DNA of 11,935 nt from Marmoricola sp. (GCA_030151765.1 JASLCW010000235.1:1-11935), one strand, 5' to 3'; positions 1 through 6,331 are shown, counted from the first letter of the stretch. The notes: generated from the sequence alone by a model not told the origin. Made by a program: numbers and translations.

Positions 1-1581
1 GGCGACTCCTTCCGTACGCCGGCGCAGACCGGCCTGAGCGGCGACGAATTCCGTCTCTACGAGCTCATCTGGATGCGCACCATCGCCTCGCAGATGAAGG
101 ACGCGGTCGGTCAGTCCGTGTCGATTCGGCTCGGTGGGCTCGCCTCCTCAGGTGAGGACGCCGTCTTCTCGGCCAGCGGTCGCGTGATCACCTTCCACGG
201 CTTCCTCAAGGCCTATGTCGAGGGTCGTGACGACTCCGGCTCGACGGACGACCAGGAGACCCGGCTCCCCGACGTGCACGAGGGTGATGTCGTCAACGCG
301 GCCAGCCTCGCCGCCGACGGCCACCAGACGAAGCCGCCCGCTCGTTACACCGAGGCCACGTTGATCAAGGAGCTGGAGGATCGCGAGATCGGCCGGCCGT
401 CGACGTACGCCTCGATCATCGGCACGATCCTCAACCGTGGCTATGTCTACAAGAAGGGCACCGCGCTGGTGCCGGCGTGGCTGGCCTTCTCGGTCGTGCG
501 TCTGCTCGAGGACCACTTCGCGCGACTGATCTCCTACGAGTTCACCGCGTCGATGGAGGACGTGCTCGACGAGATCGCGGCGGGGAACAAGGACCGTCGT
601 ACCGAGCTTGCCGAGTTCTACTTCGGCAAGGGCGACATCGAAGGCGTCAAGACGCTGGTCACCGAGCTCGGCGACATCGACGCGAAGGAGCTGGCCACCT
701 TCCCGATCGCGGCCACCGACGGCACGCCTAGTGGCATCGACCTGCGCGTCGGCCGTTACGGCCCGTACGTCGAGGACACCGCCGCCGATGCGGATCCGAA
801 GCCGCGCGCCAACGTGCCCGACGACCTGCCGCCCGACGAGCTGACCGTCGAGAAGGCGCGTGAGCTGCTCGCCACCCCCGCCGGTGCCGAGACGGAACTG
901 GGCACGGACCCCGAGTCCGGCCACCTGATCGTCGCCAAGAACGGCCGCTACGGGCCTTATGTCACCGAGGTTCTCCCGGAGGACGAGGGCGCCAAGAAGA
1001 AGGCGAAGCCGCGCACAGGCTCGCTCTTCAAGGACATGTCCATCGAGACGGTGACGCTCGAGCAGGCACTCAAGCTGATCTCGCTGCCGCGCGTCGTGGG
1101 TGCCGACGGCGACGGTGTCGAGATCACCGCGCAGAACGGCCGCTACGGTCCCTACCTCAAGAAGGGCACCGACTCGCGTTCGCTGCAGACCGAGCAGCAG
1201 ATCTTCGACATCACCCTCGATGAGGCATTGGCGATCTACGCCCAGCCGAAGACGCGCGGCCGGGCGGCCGCGGCGGCTCCGCTCAAGGAGCTGGGCAATG
1301 ACCCGGTCTCCGGGGCGCCCGTGGTCGTGAAGGCCGGACGCTTCGGCGAATACGTCACCGACGGCGAGTACAACGCGACGCTGCGCAAGGACGACTCCGT
1401 CGAGGCGATCACCCTCGAGCGCGCGGCCGAGCTGCTCGCCGAACGGCGGGCGAAGGGCCCGGCGAAGAAGGCGGCCAAGCGCGGCGCGAAGAAGACCGCG
1501 GCCAAGAAGAACACCAAGAAGACCACCAAGAAGACCACCGCCAAGAAGGCGACCAAGAAGGCCGCGGCCAAGAAGAGCTGA
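1..1581 (+). CDS. topA: DNA topoisomerase I, C-terminal part (5' truncated by window edge)
   Basis: Type IA topoisomerase, which relaxes negatively supercoiled DNA by passing strands through a transient single-strand break. The reading frame is open from base 1, so the start, the TOPRIM domain and the active-site tyrosine lie upstream of the window; 526 codons are visible. The first residues (..YELIWMRTIASQM..) and the block RYTEATLIKELE..GRPSTYA (about bases 343-414) are typical of the type IA central domain. Four C-terminal topo-I repeats follow, each with a G-R-[YF]-G-x-Y core: GRYGPYVED (near 752), GRYGPYVTE (near 943), GRYGPYLKK (near 1138) and GRFGEYVTD (near 1336). The protein ends in a lysine/alanine/threonine-rich tail. 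Such basic tails are characteristic of actinobacterial TopA and are known in mycobacteria to aid DNA binding and processivity. It is followed 59 bases later by a methyltransferase gene. The identification is very secure. Confidence 0.97.
   Translation, partial: GDSFRTPAQTGLSGDEFRLYELIWMRTIASQMKDAVGQSVSIRLGGLASSGEDAVFSASGRVITFHGFLKAYVEGRDDSGSTDDQETRLPDVHEGDVVNAASLAADGHQTKPPARYTEATLIKELEDREIGRPSTYASIIGTILNRGYVYKKGTALVPAWLAFSVVRLLEDHFARLISYEFTASMEDVLDEIAAGNKDRRTELAEFYFGKGDIEGVKTLVTELGDIDAKELATFPIAATDGTPSGIDLRVGRYGPYVEDTAADADPKPRANVPDDLPPDELTVEKARELLATPAGAETELGTDPESGHLIVAKNGRYGPYVTEVLPEDEGAKKKAKPRTGSLFKDMSIETVTLEQALKLISLPRVVGADGDGVEITAQNGRYGPYLKKGTDSRSLQTEQQIFDITLDEALAIYAQPKTRGRAAAAAPLKELGNDPVSGAPVVVKAGRFGEYVTDGEYNATLRKDDSVEAITLERAAELLAERRAKGPAKKAAKRGAKKTAAKKNTKKTTKKTTAKKATKKAAAKKS
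1461..1578 (+). repeat. Lys/Ala/Thr-rich tandem repeat coding for the TopA tail
   Basis: Imperfect repeats built from AAGAAG and ACCAAGAAG units encode the K-K-x-x-K-K tail of topoisomerase I (for example KNTKKTTKKTTAKKATKK). The units are direct repeats at DNA level with a spacing of about 9-15 bases, so length variation between strains by slippage is plausible. The function is in the protein, as a basic DNA-binding tail; I see no sign of a separate genetic element. Confidence 0.75.
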
Positions 1582-1590
1582 ATTTGCCGG

Positions 1591-1612
1591 TTCGGCAAGC
1601 ATGCTTGCCGAA
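1591..1612. repeat. 22-bp perfect palindrome after topA
   Basis: Arms TTCGGCAAG and CTTGCCGAA flank CATG, so all 22 bases form a perfect palindrome. It begins 9 bases after the topA stop codon. In RNA it would fold into a 9-bp stem with a 4-nt loop. No run of T follows, so it is not a classical intrinsic terminator, although actinobacterial terminators often lack one. Alternatives are a dispersed palindromic element or a protein-binding site. It lies upstream of the ribosome binding site of the next gene. Confidence 0.6.
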
Positions 1613-1640
1613 GGGTCGACGTACTGAGGAGACTCAGCGC

Positions 1641-2294
1641 ATGGCTCATCTGCACGAGGACGCGTCCACCGGCGACGCCGCCTCCTTCTGGAACACGCGG
1701 TACTCCGAGTCCGACCGGATCTGGTCCGGCAAGGTCAACGCGGCACTGGCGGAGATCGTCGGCGAGTGGAGCCCCGGGCGGGCGCTCGACCTCGGCTGCG
1801 GCGAGGGCGGCGACTCGATCTGGTTGGCCGAACGGGGCTGGACGGTCACGGGCGTGGACATCTCCGAGGTCGCGATCGCCCGTGCCACCGCGGCTGCGGC
1901 GGAGCGGGGCTTCGGCGAGCGGGTCGATCTGGTGGCTGCCGACCTGGGGGAATGGTCCCCGCGCGGCGAGTACGACCTGGTCACCGCGTGCTTCTTCCAG
2001 TCCCCGCTGACGCTCTCCCGCCACGACATCCTGCGCCGGATGGCCGCGGCACTCGCCGTCGGCGGCCGGCTGCTGCTGGTGGCGCACTCCACGGTTCCCT
2101 CGTGGGCCGCTCATCGTCACGAGGGCGGTGGCCCCGAGATGCTCGACTCGGCCGAGGAGGCTGCCGCGCTCGCTCTCCCCGCGGACAGCTGGGACGTCGA
2201 CCTCGTCGAGGAGCGTCCCCGGCAGGTGACCGGCCCGGAGGGGCGGTCCGAATCGATCCTCGACGCCGTCGTACTGGCCCGGCGGACGGGATAG
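1641..2294 (+). CDS. Class I SAM-dependent methyltransferase
   Basis: Small soluble methyltransferase of 217 residues; the methyl acceptor is unknown. The Rossmann-fold SAM site is clear: motif I is LDLGCGEGGDS (D50 to about S59), and the acidic residue that normally binds the SAM ribose is D73 in GVDISEVAIARA. A later strand, EYDLVTACFF, fits motif IV. The N-terminal FWNTRYSESDRIWSG is typical of small actinobacterial methyltransferases annotated as TehB-like or thiopurine-methyltransferase-like, but no feature proves either substrate. I chose ATG 1641 because GAGGAG lies 9 bases upstream (1626-1631). An in-frame start at 1584 would translate the palindrome after topA into protein and has no ribosome binding site. 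The stop codon lies inside the left arm of a large hairpin. The gene probably has no functional link to topA or tmk beyond being a neighbour. Confidence 0.88.
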   Translation: MAHLHEDASTGDAASFWNTRYSESDRIWSGKVNAALAEIVGEWSPGRALDLGCGEGGDSIWLAERGWTVTGVDISEVAIARATAAAAERGFGERVDLVAADLGEWSPRGEYDLVTACFFQSPLTLSRHDILRRMAAALAVGGRLLLVAHSTVPSWAAHRHEGGGPEMLDSAEEAAALALPADSWDVDLVEERPRQVTGPEGRSESILDAVVLARRTG

Positions 2295-2353
2295 TCCACG
2301 ACGAAGTCGGCCTATCGCGGCCGGAAATAGGCCGATTTCGTCGTGGACTATCC
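2289..2353. terminator. Long hairpin, 27-bp stem, likely transcription barrier
   Basis: The left arm (2289-2315, beginning GGATAGTCCACGACGAA) pairs with the right arm (2327-2353, ending TTCGTCGTGGACTATCC). The only imperfection is one G-T (G-U in RNA) position, and the loop is 11 nt (CGCGGCCGGAA). The methyltransferase stop codon TAG (2292-2294) is within the left arm. The symmetry would let it act in both directions as a terminator or mRNA-stabilising structure between the methyltransferase and tmk. There is no T-tract. A stem this long and this perfect is also typical of dispersed palindromic repeat elements. Confidence 0.6.
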
Positions 2354-2371
2354 GCAATCCCGCGCCCGGAT

Positions 2372-2399
2372 GTGACTCGTCGGTGGGTCGCCGTAGGGT
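2372..2399 (+). promoter_or_regulatory. Candidate promoter for tmk-holB
   Basis: GTGACT (2372-2377) resembles a -35 box (4 of 6 matches to TTGACA). After a 16-base spacer, TAGGGT (2394-2399) fits the actinobacterial -10 pattern TAnnnT. The GTG start of tmk follows 7 bases later, so the transcript could be leaderless. The same bases contain AGGG (2395-2398), 8 bases before the GTG, which could instead be a weak ribosome binding site. The site lies just after the long hairpin, which fits a new transcription unit starting here. Confidence 0.4.
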
Positions 2400-2406
2400 T
2401 CACTCC

Positions 2407-3042
2407 GTGAGTCATCCCGCCGTGTACGCCGATTCCGGAGTGTTCGTGTGCTTCGAAGGCGGCGAGGGCGCGGGCAAGTCCACCCAGTCGCGGCTGCTGG
2501 CCGAATGGCTGCGCGAGCAGGGGCGCGAGGTGGTGCTCACCTTCGAGCCCGGGGATACTCCGGTGGGCAAGGAGATCCGGCGGATCGTGCTGTCGCCCGA
2601 GACCGGCGAGCTCGCTCACCGCACCGAGGCACTGCTGTACGCCGCCGACAAGGCCGAGCACATCGCCGAGGTGGTGCGCCCCGCCCTCGAGCGCGGGGCC
2701 GTGGTGATCACCGACCGCTATGTCGACAGTTCGATCGCCTACCAGGGCGCCGCCCGGGGCATCGACGCCGACGGGCTGGAGACGATGCTCCGCTGGGCGA
2801 CCGGGGGACTCCGACCGCACCTGACCGTCGTGCTCGATGTCGAGCCCGCCGACGGGCTGGGTCGCTTCGAGGGCCGCGATCGCATCGAGGCCGAGCCGGC
2901 CGAATTCCACCAGCGGGCCCGGGAGGGCTTCCTGCGGCTGGCCGCCGCCGATCCCGAGCACTATGCCGTGATCGATGCCCGTGACTCGGTCGACGCGATC
3001 GCCGCCGTCATCCGGGAGCGACTGGAGCGGGTCCTCCCATGA
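2407..3042 (+). CDS. tmk: Thymidylate kinase (dTMP kinase)
   Basis: Phosphorylates dTMP to dTDP with ATP, an essential cytosolic step of dTTP synthesis. The protein has 211 residues, the usual family length. The Walker A P-loop is GGEGAGKS (residues 18-25). The dTMP-site segment reads TFEPGDTPVGKEIRR (residues 45-59), with Phe-Glu-Pro-Gly where many homologues have Arg-Glu-Pro-Gly. The DR[YFH] motif is D103-R104-Y105 in ITDRYVDSS. The LID region carries arginines (GRFEGRDR) and the P-loop has none, as in type II (E. coli-like) enzymes. I prefer GTG 2407; an alternative GTG at 2383 would add eight residues and would lie upstream of the putative -10 box. The stop overlaps the holB start by 4 bases (ATGA), so the two are probably co-translated. 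Confidence 0.95.
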   Translation: MSHPAVYADSGVFVCFEGGEGAGKSTQSRLLAEWLREQGREVVLTFEPGDTPVGKEIRRIVLSPETGELAHRTEALLYAADKAEHIAEVVRPALERGAVVITDRYVDSSIAYQGAARGIDADGLETMLRWATGGLRPHLTVVLDVEPADGLGRFEGRDRIEAEPAEFHQRAREGFLRLAAADPEHYAVIDARDSVDAIAAVIRERLERVLP

Positions 3043-4223
3043 AGGTGTGGGACCGGCTGGTCGGCCAGCGGCCGGTGATCGAGACGCTGCAGCGGGCGGT
3101 CGCCGGTGACCCCCGGGGTCCTCGCGCGGAGGCAAGCGAAGCGCGTCCGCGTGCGGCGGGGATGACCCACGCCTGGCTCTTCACCGGCCCGCCGGGTTCG
3201 GGACGCTCGAACGCCGCGATCGCCTTCGCGGCCGCGCTGCAGTGCGAGCGCGGCGGCTGTGGTGAGTGCTCCTCCTGTCACGAGGTCGCCGTCGGCTCGC
3301 ATCCGGATGTCCGGGTCACCCGCACCGAGAAGCTCTCCATCGGCGTCGACGAGGTCCGCGAGCTGGTGCGCAGCTCGGCGCTGGCTCCGGCGGGCAGTCG
3401 CTGGCAGATCCTGATCGTGGAGGATGCCGACCGGCTCACCGAGCAGGCGGCCAATGCGCTGCTCAAGGCCATCGAGGAGCCGACGGACCGCACCGTCTGG
3501 CTGCTCTGCGCACCGACGGTCGAGGACGTGCTCCCGACGATCCGATCGCGCACGCGGCTCGTCGTACTCGCGACGCCGGCGGCGGAGGAGGTGGCGGCCT
3601 TCCTGATGCGCGCCGACGCCGTCGACGAGGCCACCGCCTGGTACGCCGCCCGTGCCAGTCAGGGCCACATCGGCCGTGCCCGTGCGCTCGCCCGCGACGA
3701 CGACACCCGGCGTCGGCGTACCTCGGTGGTCGGGCTGCCGGCCCGGCTCGCCACCGTCGGCTCCGGGATCCATGCCGCTGCCGAGCTGCACGACCTCGCC
3801 CGCGAGGAGGCCGACGCGATCACCGCCGAGGTCGACGAGCGCGAGAAGGCCGAGCTCGCCCAGGCCTTCGGTGTGGTGGAACGTGGCCGCCGGCCGCGTG
3901 AGTACGCGCCGGCCCTGCGCGAGCTGGAGCGCAGCCAGAAGACGCGCGCCAAGCGCCGGGTGCTCGATGTGGTCGACCGCGGCCTGATGGATCTCGTGTC
4001 CGTCTATCGCGACGTGTTGTCGGTCCAGCTCGGCGGCCGGGTCGACCTGGTCAACCTCGACATCCGTGCCGACATCGACACCCTCGCGGGCACGTCCGCG
4101 CCGACCGATCAGCTGCGCCGGATCGACGCGATCTTCGAGGCGCGCGAGCAGATGCTGGAGTTCAACGTGCCGCCGCTGCTGGCCCTCGAGTCCATGATGA
4201 TGGCGCTGCTGCCCTCGGCCTGA
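3039..4223 (+). CDS. holB: DNA polymerase III subunit delta'
   Basis: A clamp-loader subunit, one of the AAA+ proteins that load the sliding clamp for replication; 394 residues. It starts WDRLVGQRPVIETLQ, as in RuvB/DnaX-like clamp-loader proteins. The Walker A region is GPPGSGRS (50-57), with Arg56 where an ATPase has Lys; degenerate P-loops are normal in delta', which does not hydrolyse ATP. A zinc module is formed by C69, C74, C77 and C80 (C-x4-C-x2-C-x2-C). A Walker-B-like segment, EDADRL, is at about 128-133, followed by NALLKAIEEP. The arginine-finger 'SRC' motif appears as S170-R171-T172 (IRSRTR), so the Cys is replaced but the Arg is kept. A charged low-complexity insert (GDPRGPRAEASEARPRAAG) precedes the P-loop. 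It is coupled to tmk by an ATGA overlap, an arrangement common in Actinobacteria. Confidence 0.94.
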   Translation: MKVWDRLVGQRPVIETLQRAVAGDPRGPRAEASEARPRAAGMTHAWLFTGPPGSGRSNAAIAFAAALQCERGGCGECSSCHEVAVGSHPDVRVTRTEKLSIGVDEVRELVRSSALAPAGSRWQILIVEDADRLTEQAANALLKAIEEPTDRTVWLLCAPTVEDVLPTIRSRTRLVVLATPAAEEVAAFLMRADAVDEATAWYAARASQGHIGRARALARDDDTRRRRTSVVGLPARLATVGSGIHAAAELHDLAREEADAITAEVDEREKAELAQAFGVVERGRRPREYAPALRELERSQKTRAKRRVLDVVDRGLMDLVSVYRDVLSVQLGGRVDLVNLDIRADIDTLAGTSAPTDQLRRIDAIFEAREQMLEFNVPPLLALESMMMALLPSA

Positions 4224-4235
4224 CCGGTCATCGCC

Positions 4236-4241
4236 TAGGTT
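4236..4241 (+). promoter_or_regulatory. Candidate -10 box of a leaderless promoter for the hydrolase
   Basis: TAGGTT matches the TAnnnT form of an actinobacterial -10 element and ends 6 bases before the ATG at 4248. There is no Shine-Dalgarno sequence in front of that ATG, so a leaderless transcript would explain the start. No good -35 box is visible. A 10-bp palindrome, TGACCGGTCA (4221-4230), overlaps the holB stop codon just upstream and could be an operator, but palindromes this short occur by chance. Confidence 0.35.
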
Positions 4242-4247
4242 TTCACC

Positions 4248-5816
4248 ATGTCCGACGTGCCGCCCGCCACCAAGTTGCTGCCCCGGATCGTCGCCGTGCT
4301 CCTCGTGGTGGCGCTGGTGGTCGCGGGGCTGGCCATCGCGATCGTCGAGGCGACCCGCGGAGGCAGCGACCCGGCCTCGCCCGAGGTCGTGAAACCGACG
4401 GCGACCGCGATGCCCTCGACCCCGCCTGCGCTGGCCTCCTTCTACGGTCAGAAGCTGCGATGGTCCACGTGCTCGGGTGGCCGGTGCGCGTGGCTGAAGG
4501 TGCCCCTGGACTATGCCCGCCCCGGTGGCGAGACCGTCGACATCGCCGTCTACATGGAGGCGGCGACGGACAAGAAGGCGGTCGTCGGCGATCTCGTGGT
4601 CAATCCCGGCGGGCCCGGACAGTCCGGCATCCAGTACGCCGCGGCCTCGTCGTACGTCTTCCGCAAGGCGCTGACCCGGCACTTCAACATCGTCGGCTTC
4701 GACCCGCGGGGCGTCGGTCAGAGCGATCCGCTGAAATGCTGGGGGACCGCGCAGATGGACTCCTTCCTGGCGGCCGATCCGATGCCCTCCAGCCCTCGGG
4801 AGATCCGCGACGCGAGCGCGCAGATGAAGGCGTACGGCGACTCCTGCCTGCGCAACACCGGTGCGCTCGCACGGCACATGTCGACGGAGGACGTCGTACG
4901 CGACATGGACATCCTGCGTGCTGCGCTGCGCCAGCCGAGACTCGACTACTTCGGTGCGTCGTACGGGACGATGATCGGCGCGACCTACGCCGACATCTTC
5001 CCGAAGAATGTCGGCCGCATGGTGCTCGACGGTGCCATGGATCCCAAGCTCTCCAACTACGAGCTCAACCTCACCCAGGCCAAGGGATTCGAAGTCGCGC
5101 TGCGCGCCTATCTGGCCGACTGCGTGAAGCAGGGTGGGTGCGTCCTCGGCAACACGACGGCCGCGGCTGAGGCGACCATCCAGAAGCTGCTCGCGGAGAT
5201 CCGCAGCAAGCCGCTGCCGACGAGCGACCCGAAGCGCCCGCTCACCGAGGGACTGGCGGTCATGGGCATCATCGAGCCCCTGTACTCGCGCGAACTGTGG
5301 TCCACGCTCACGACCGCGCTCACCGGCGCGATCCGCGGACAGGGCAGTGCGCTGCTGGCGCTCGCCGACCTCTACTCGGGTCGCACCGCCAAGGGCTACA
5401 CCGACAACTCGATGAATGTGCTCTACAACGTCGACTGTCTCGACGACGGCGAATCCACCCCGCCCGGCAAGGTGGCCGGCCATTTCGCGGAGTTCGAGAA
5501 GGCCTCGCCGACCTTCGGCAAGATGTTCGCCTGGTCGCTGACCGGCTGCGCCTCCTGGCCGATCAAGTCCGCGAAGCGACCCCACGCGGTGAAGGCGGCC
5601 GGGGCGCCGCCCATCCTCATCGTCGGCACCACCCGCGACCCGGCGACCCCGCTCGCCTGGGCCGAGGGACTGGTCAAGGAACTCGAGTCCGGCGTCCTCG
5701 TCATTCGCGACGGCGACGGCCACACCGGCTACAACCAGGGCAATGTCTGCACCGACCGCGCGGTCGAGAACTACCTGGTCGGCAATCAGGTCCCTCGCAA
5801 CGGCCTCCGCTGCTGA
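4248..5816 (+). CDS. Membrane-anchored/secreted alpha/beta hydrolase, tripeptidyl aminopeptidase type (S33)
   Basis: Extracytoplasmic serine hydrolase of 522 residues, similar to the actinobacterial Tap/SlpD proteins, which release short peptides from the N-terminus of substrates. Residues 14-33 form one hydrophobic helix (IVAVLLVVALVVAGLAIAIV). There is no lipobox cysteine, so this is an uncleaved anchor or an ordinary signal peptide, followed by a Pro/Thr/Ala-rich linker. The catalytic domain shows NPGGPGQSG, which forms the oxyanion region, GFDPRGVGQS, and the nucleophile elbow GASYG with Ser238. The other triad residues are probably Asp464 (TTRDPATP) and His492 (DGDGHTGY) in the C-terminal TAP-like domain. 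It may instead be a general esterase or proline iminopeptidase-like enzyme, because substrate specificity cannot be read from these motifs. It is a single gene between holB and a tRNA, probably with its own promoter. Confidence 0.87.
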   Translation: MSDVPPATKLLPRIVAVLLVVALVVAGLAIAIVEATRGGSDPASPEVVKPTATAMPSTPPALASFYGQKLRWSTCSGGRCAWLKVPLDYARPGGETVDIAVYMEAATDKKAVVGDLVVNPGGPGQSGIQYAAASSYVFRKALTRHFNIVGFDPRGVGQSDPLKCWGTAQMDSFLAADPMPSSPREIRDASAQMKAYGDSCLRNTGALARHMSTEDVVRDMDILRAALRQPRLDYFGASYGTMIGATYADIFPKNVGRMVLDGAMDPKLSNYELNLTQAKGFEVALRAYLADCVKQGGCVLGNTTAAAEATIQKLLAEIRSKPLPTSDPKRPLTEGLAVMGIIEPLYSRELWSTLTTALTGAIRGQGSALLALADLYSGRTAKGYTDNSMNVLYNVDCLDDGESTPPGKVAGHFAEFEKASPTFGKMFAWSLTGCASWPIKSAKRPHAVKAAGAPPILIVGTTRDPATPLAWAEGLVKELESGVLVIRDGDGHTGYNQGNVCTDRAVENYLVGNQVPRNGLRC

Positions 5817-5833
5817 GAACCCGATTTCCGCCC

Positions 5834-5855
5834 GGTGTAATACACCTCCTATACT
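5834..5855 (+). promoter_or_regulatory. Promoter of the tRNA-Thr gene with an embedded inverted repeat
   Basis: TATACT (5850-5855) is a good -10 box, placing the transcription start near 5862, about 28 bases before the mature tRNA. No strong -35 is present at the usual distance; the best, TTTCCG at 5825-5830, is 19 bases upstream. A perfect inverted repeat, GGTGTA-A-TACACC (5834-5846), fills the spacer just before the -10 box and could be an operator. Confidence 0.5.
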
Positions 5856-5865
5856 CAACGCTCGT

Positions 5866-5884
5866 GCCCGGCCGCTGGCCGGGC
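5866..5884 (+). other. GC hairpin in the tRNA 5' leader
   Basis: GCCCGGCC, loop GCT, GGCCGGGC form an 8-bp all-GC stem with a 3-base loop, ending 5 bases before the mature tRNA. It could be part of the precursor leader removed by RNase P. It could also be the terminator of the upstream hydrolase gene, but it lies downstream of the tRNA -10 box and has no T-tract. Confidence 0.45.
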
Positions 5885-5889
5885 GCAGC

Positions 5890-5965
5890 GCCGCCTTAGC
5901 TCAGTCGGTAGAGCGATTCACTCGTAATGAATAGGTCGACGGTTCGATTCCGTCAGGCGGCTCCA
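5890..5965 (+). tRNA. tRNA-Thr(CGT)
   Basis: The full cloverleaf can be drawn. The acceptor stem is GCCGCCT with AGGCGGC (7 bp) and the D-stem is GCTC with GAGC. The anticodon stem is ATTCA with TGAAT around the loop CTCGTAA, giving anticodon CGT (codon ACG, threonine). The variable loop is AGGTC, and the T-stem GACGG/CCGTC encloses TTCGATT. The discriminator is T5962 and CCA (5963-5965) is encoded in the gene. It marks the edge between the housekeeping genes and the accessory DNA downstream, and tRNA 3' ends are frequent integration sites. Confidence 0.96.
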
Positions 5966-5979
5966 CGGGTCTTCGATGG

Positions 5980-5996
5980 CCCGGCACGGTGTCGGG
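5980..5996 (+). terminator. Hairpin downstream of tRNA-Thr
   Basis: CCCGGCA (5980-5986), loop CGG, and TGTCGGG (5990-5996) form a 7-bp stem with one G-U pair. It starts 15 bases after the encoded CCA. This fits a tRNA terminator of the actinobacterial kind without a T-tract. It is modest in strength, so the call is tentative. Confidence 0.4.
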
Positions 5997-6118
5997 TCAC
6001 CGGAATAGGCTTATGTGGTGGACGTCTCCTTTGGAGATGGCCCTGCAACGGCTCGTGGTCAGTCTGCTGAGAGCACCGATGAGATGGTCGCGAAATGTCT
6101 GCGAATCGTTGTCTGTGA

Positions 6119-6262
6119 CGCGTCGCAGACCGTGCCTGGAATCTCGGCGTCACCGACTTCGGTCAGTCGAGCAGCGTCGACGAGGCGTATCGGATCCACG
6201 GGATCGACGTCGCCGCGATCGTCACGCGGCACTCGGCCTGCTGTAGGACTGTCGACAATTGA
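6119..6262 (+). pseudogene. Remnant of a pyruvate-dehydrogenase-E1/transketolase-like C-terminus
   Basis: Between the tRNA and the regulator, about 330 bases (5997-6331) hold no intact gene. In the frame starting at 6119, after a TGA at 6116-6118, the translation contains WNLGVTDFGQSSSVDEAY followed by RIHGIDVAAIV. From memory this resembles the extreme C-terminus of actinobacterial pyruvate dehydrogenase E1 and other transketolase-fold E1 proteins (LGV-x-FGQS ... HGID-x-x-IV). There is no start codon, thiamine-binding domain or other E1 part, and the frame runs into an unrelated tail and stops at TGA 6260-6262. A second coding-like stretch in another frame (6015-6110, VVDVSFGDGPATARGQ..) is not recognised. 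I read the region as gene debris at a recombination junction. The family match is from recall, not a search. Confidence 0.4.
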
Positions 6263-6267
6263 TCAAG

Positions 6268-6280
6268 ATCTCGAAATCTA
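6268..6280. promoter_or_regulatory. Candidate operator upstream of gntR (copy 1)
   Basis: ATCTCGAAATCTA is nearly identical to ATCTCGACAATCTA at 7024-7037, differing by one inserted C. Both copies are followed by [CT]TGA and, 8 to 11 bases further on, by TTGCG. This copy ends 16 bases before the -35 box of the gntR promoter. A neighbouring palindrome, TTGATCAA (6259-6266), adds further symmetry. Autoregulation by the GntR protein is the obvious inference. Confidence 0.35.
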
Positions 6281-6296
6281 CTGAAGATGTTGCGGT

Positions 6297-6325
6297 TTGA
6301 CTGTATTTACGACCGCTGCTGTACT
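6297..6325 (+). promoter_or_regulatory. Promoter of gntR, probably leaderless
   Basis: TTGACT (6297-6302, 5 of 6 matches to the -35 consensus) is separated by exactly 17 bases from TGTACT (6320-6325, 4 of 6 matches to -10). The ATG at 6332 follows 6 bases later with no Shine-Dalgarno sequence, so transcription would begin at or next to the start codon. This also argues against the upstream in-frame ATG at 6287, which lies before the -35 box. Confidence 0.6.
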
Positions 6326-6331
6326 CAACGC

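Noticed and set aside
148..1602. Long reading frame on the minus strand across topA
   Set aside because: It is the antisense shadow of topA. The low-complexity Leu/Gly/Arg stretches mirror the lysine-rich tail, and no family is recognisable.
1584..1640. Upstream start for the methyltransferase
   Set aside because: It would translate the palindrome after topA and has no ribosome binding site; ATG 1641 has GAGGAG at good spacing.
4221..4230. TGACCGGTCA palindrome at the holB stop
   Set aside because: Ten-base palindromes are frequent by chance in GC-rich DNA, and nothing else supports an operator.
2961..5858. 965-codon open frame on the minus strand across holB and the hydrolase
   Set aside because: High GC content removes stop codons from the opposite strand. 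The protein is rich in Arg, Gly, Asp and His without motifs, while the + strand frames carry complete family signatures.
5743..5934. Short + strand frame running through the tRNA-Thr gene
   Set aside because: It overlaps the end of the hydrolase gene in another frame and runs into the tRNA; no start signal or homology is visible.
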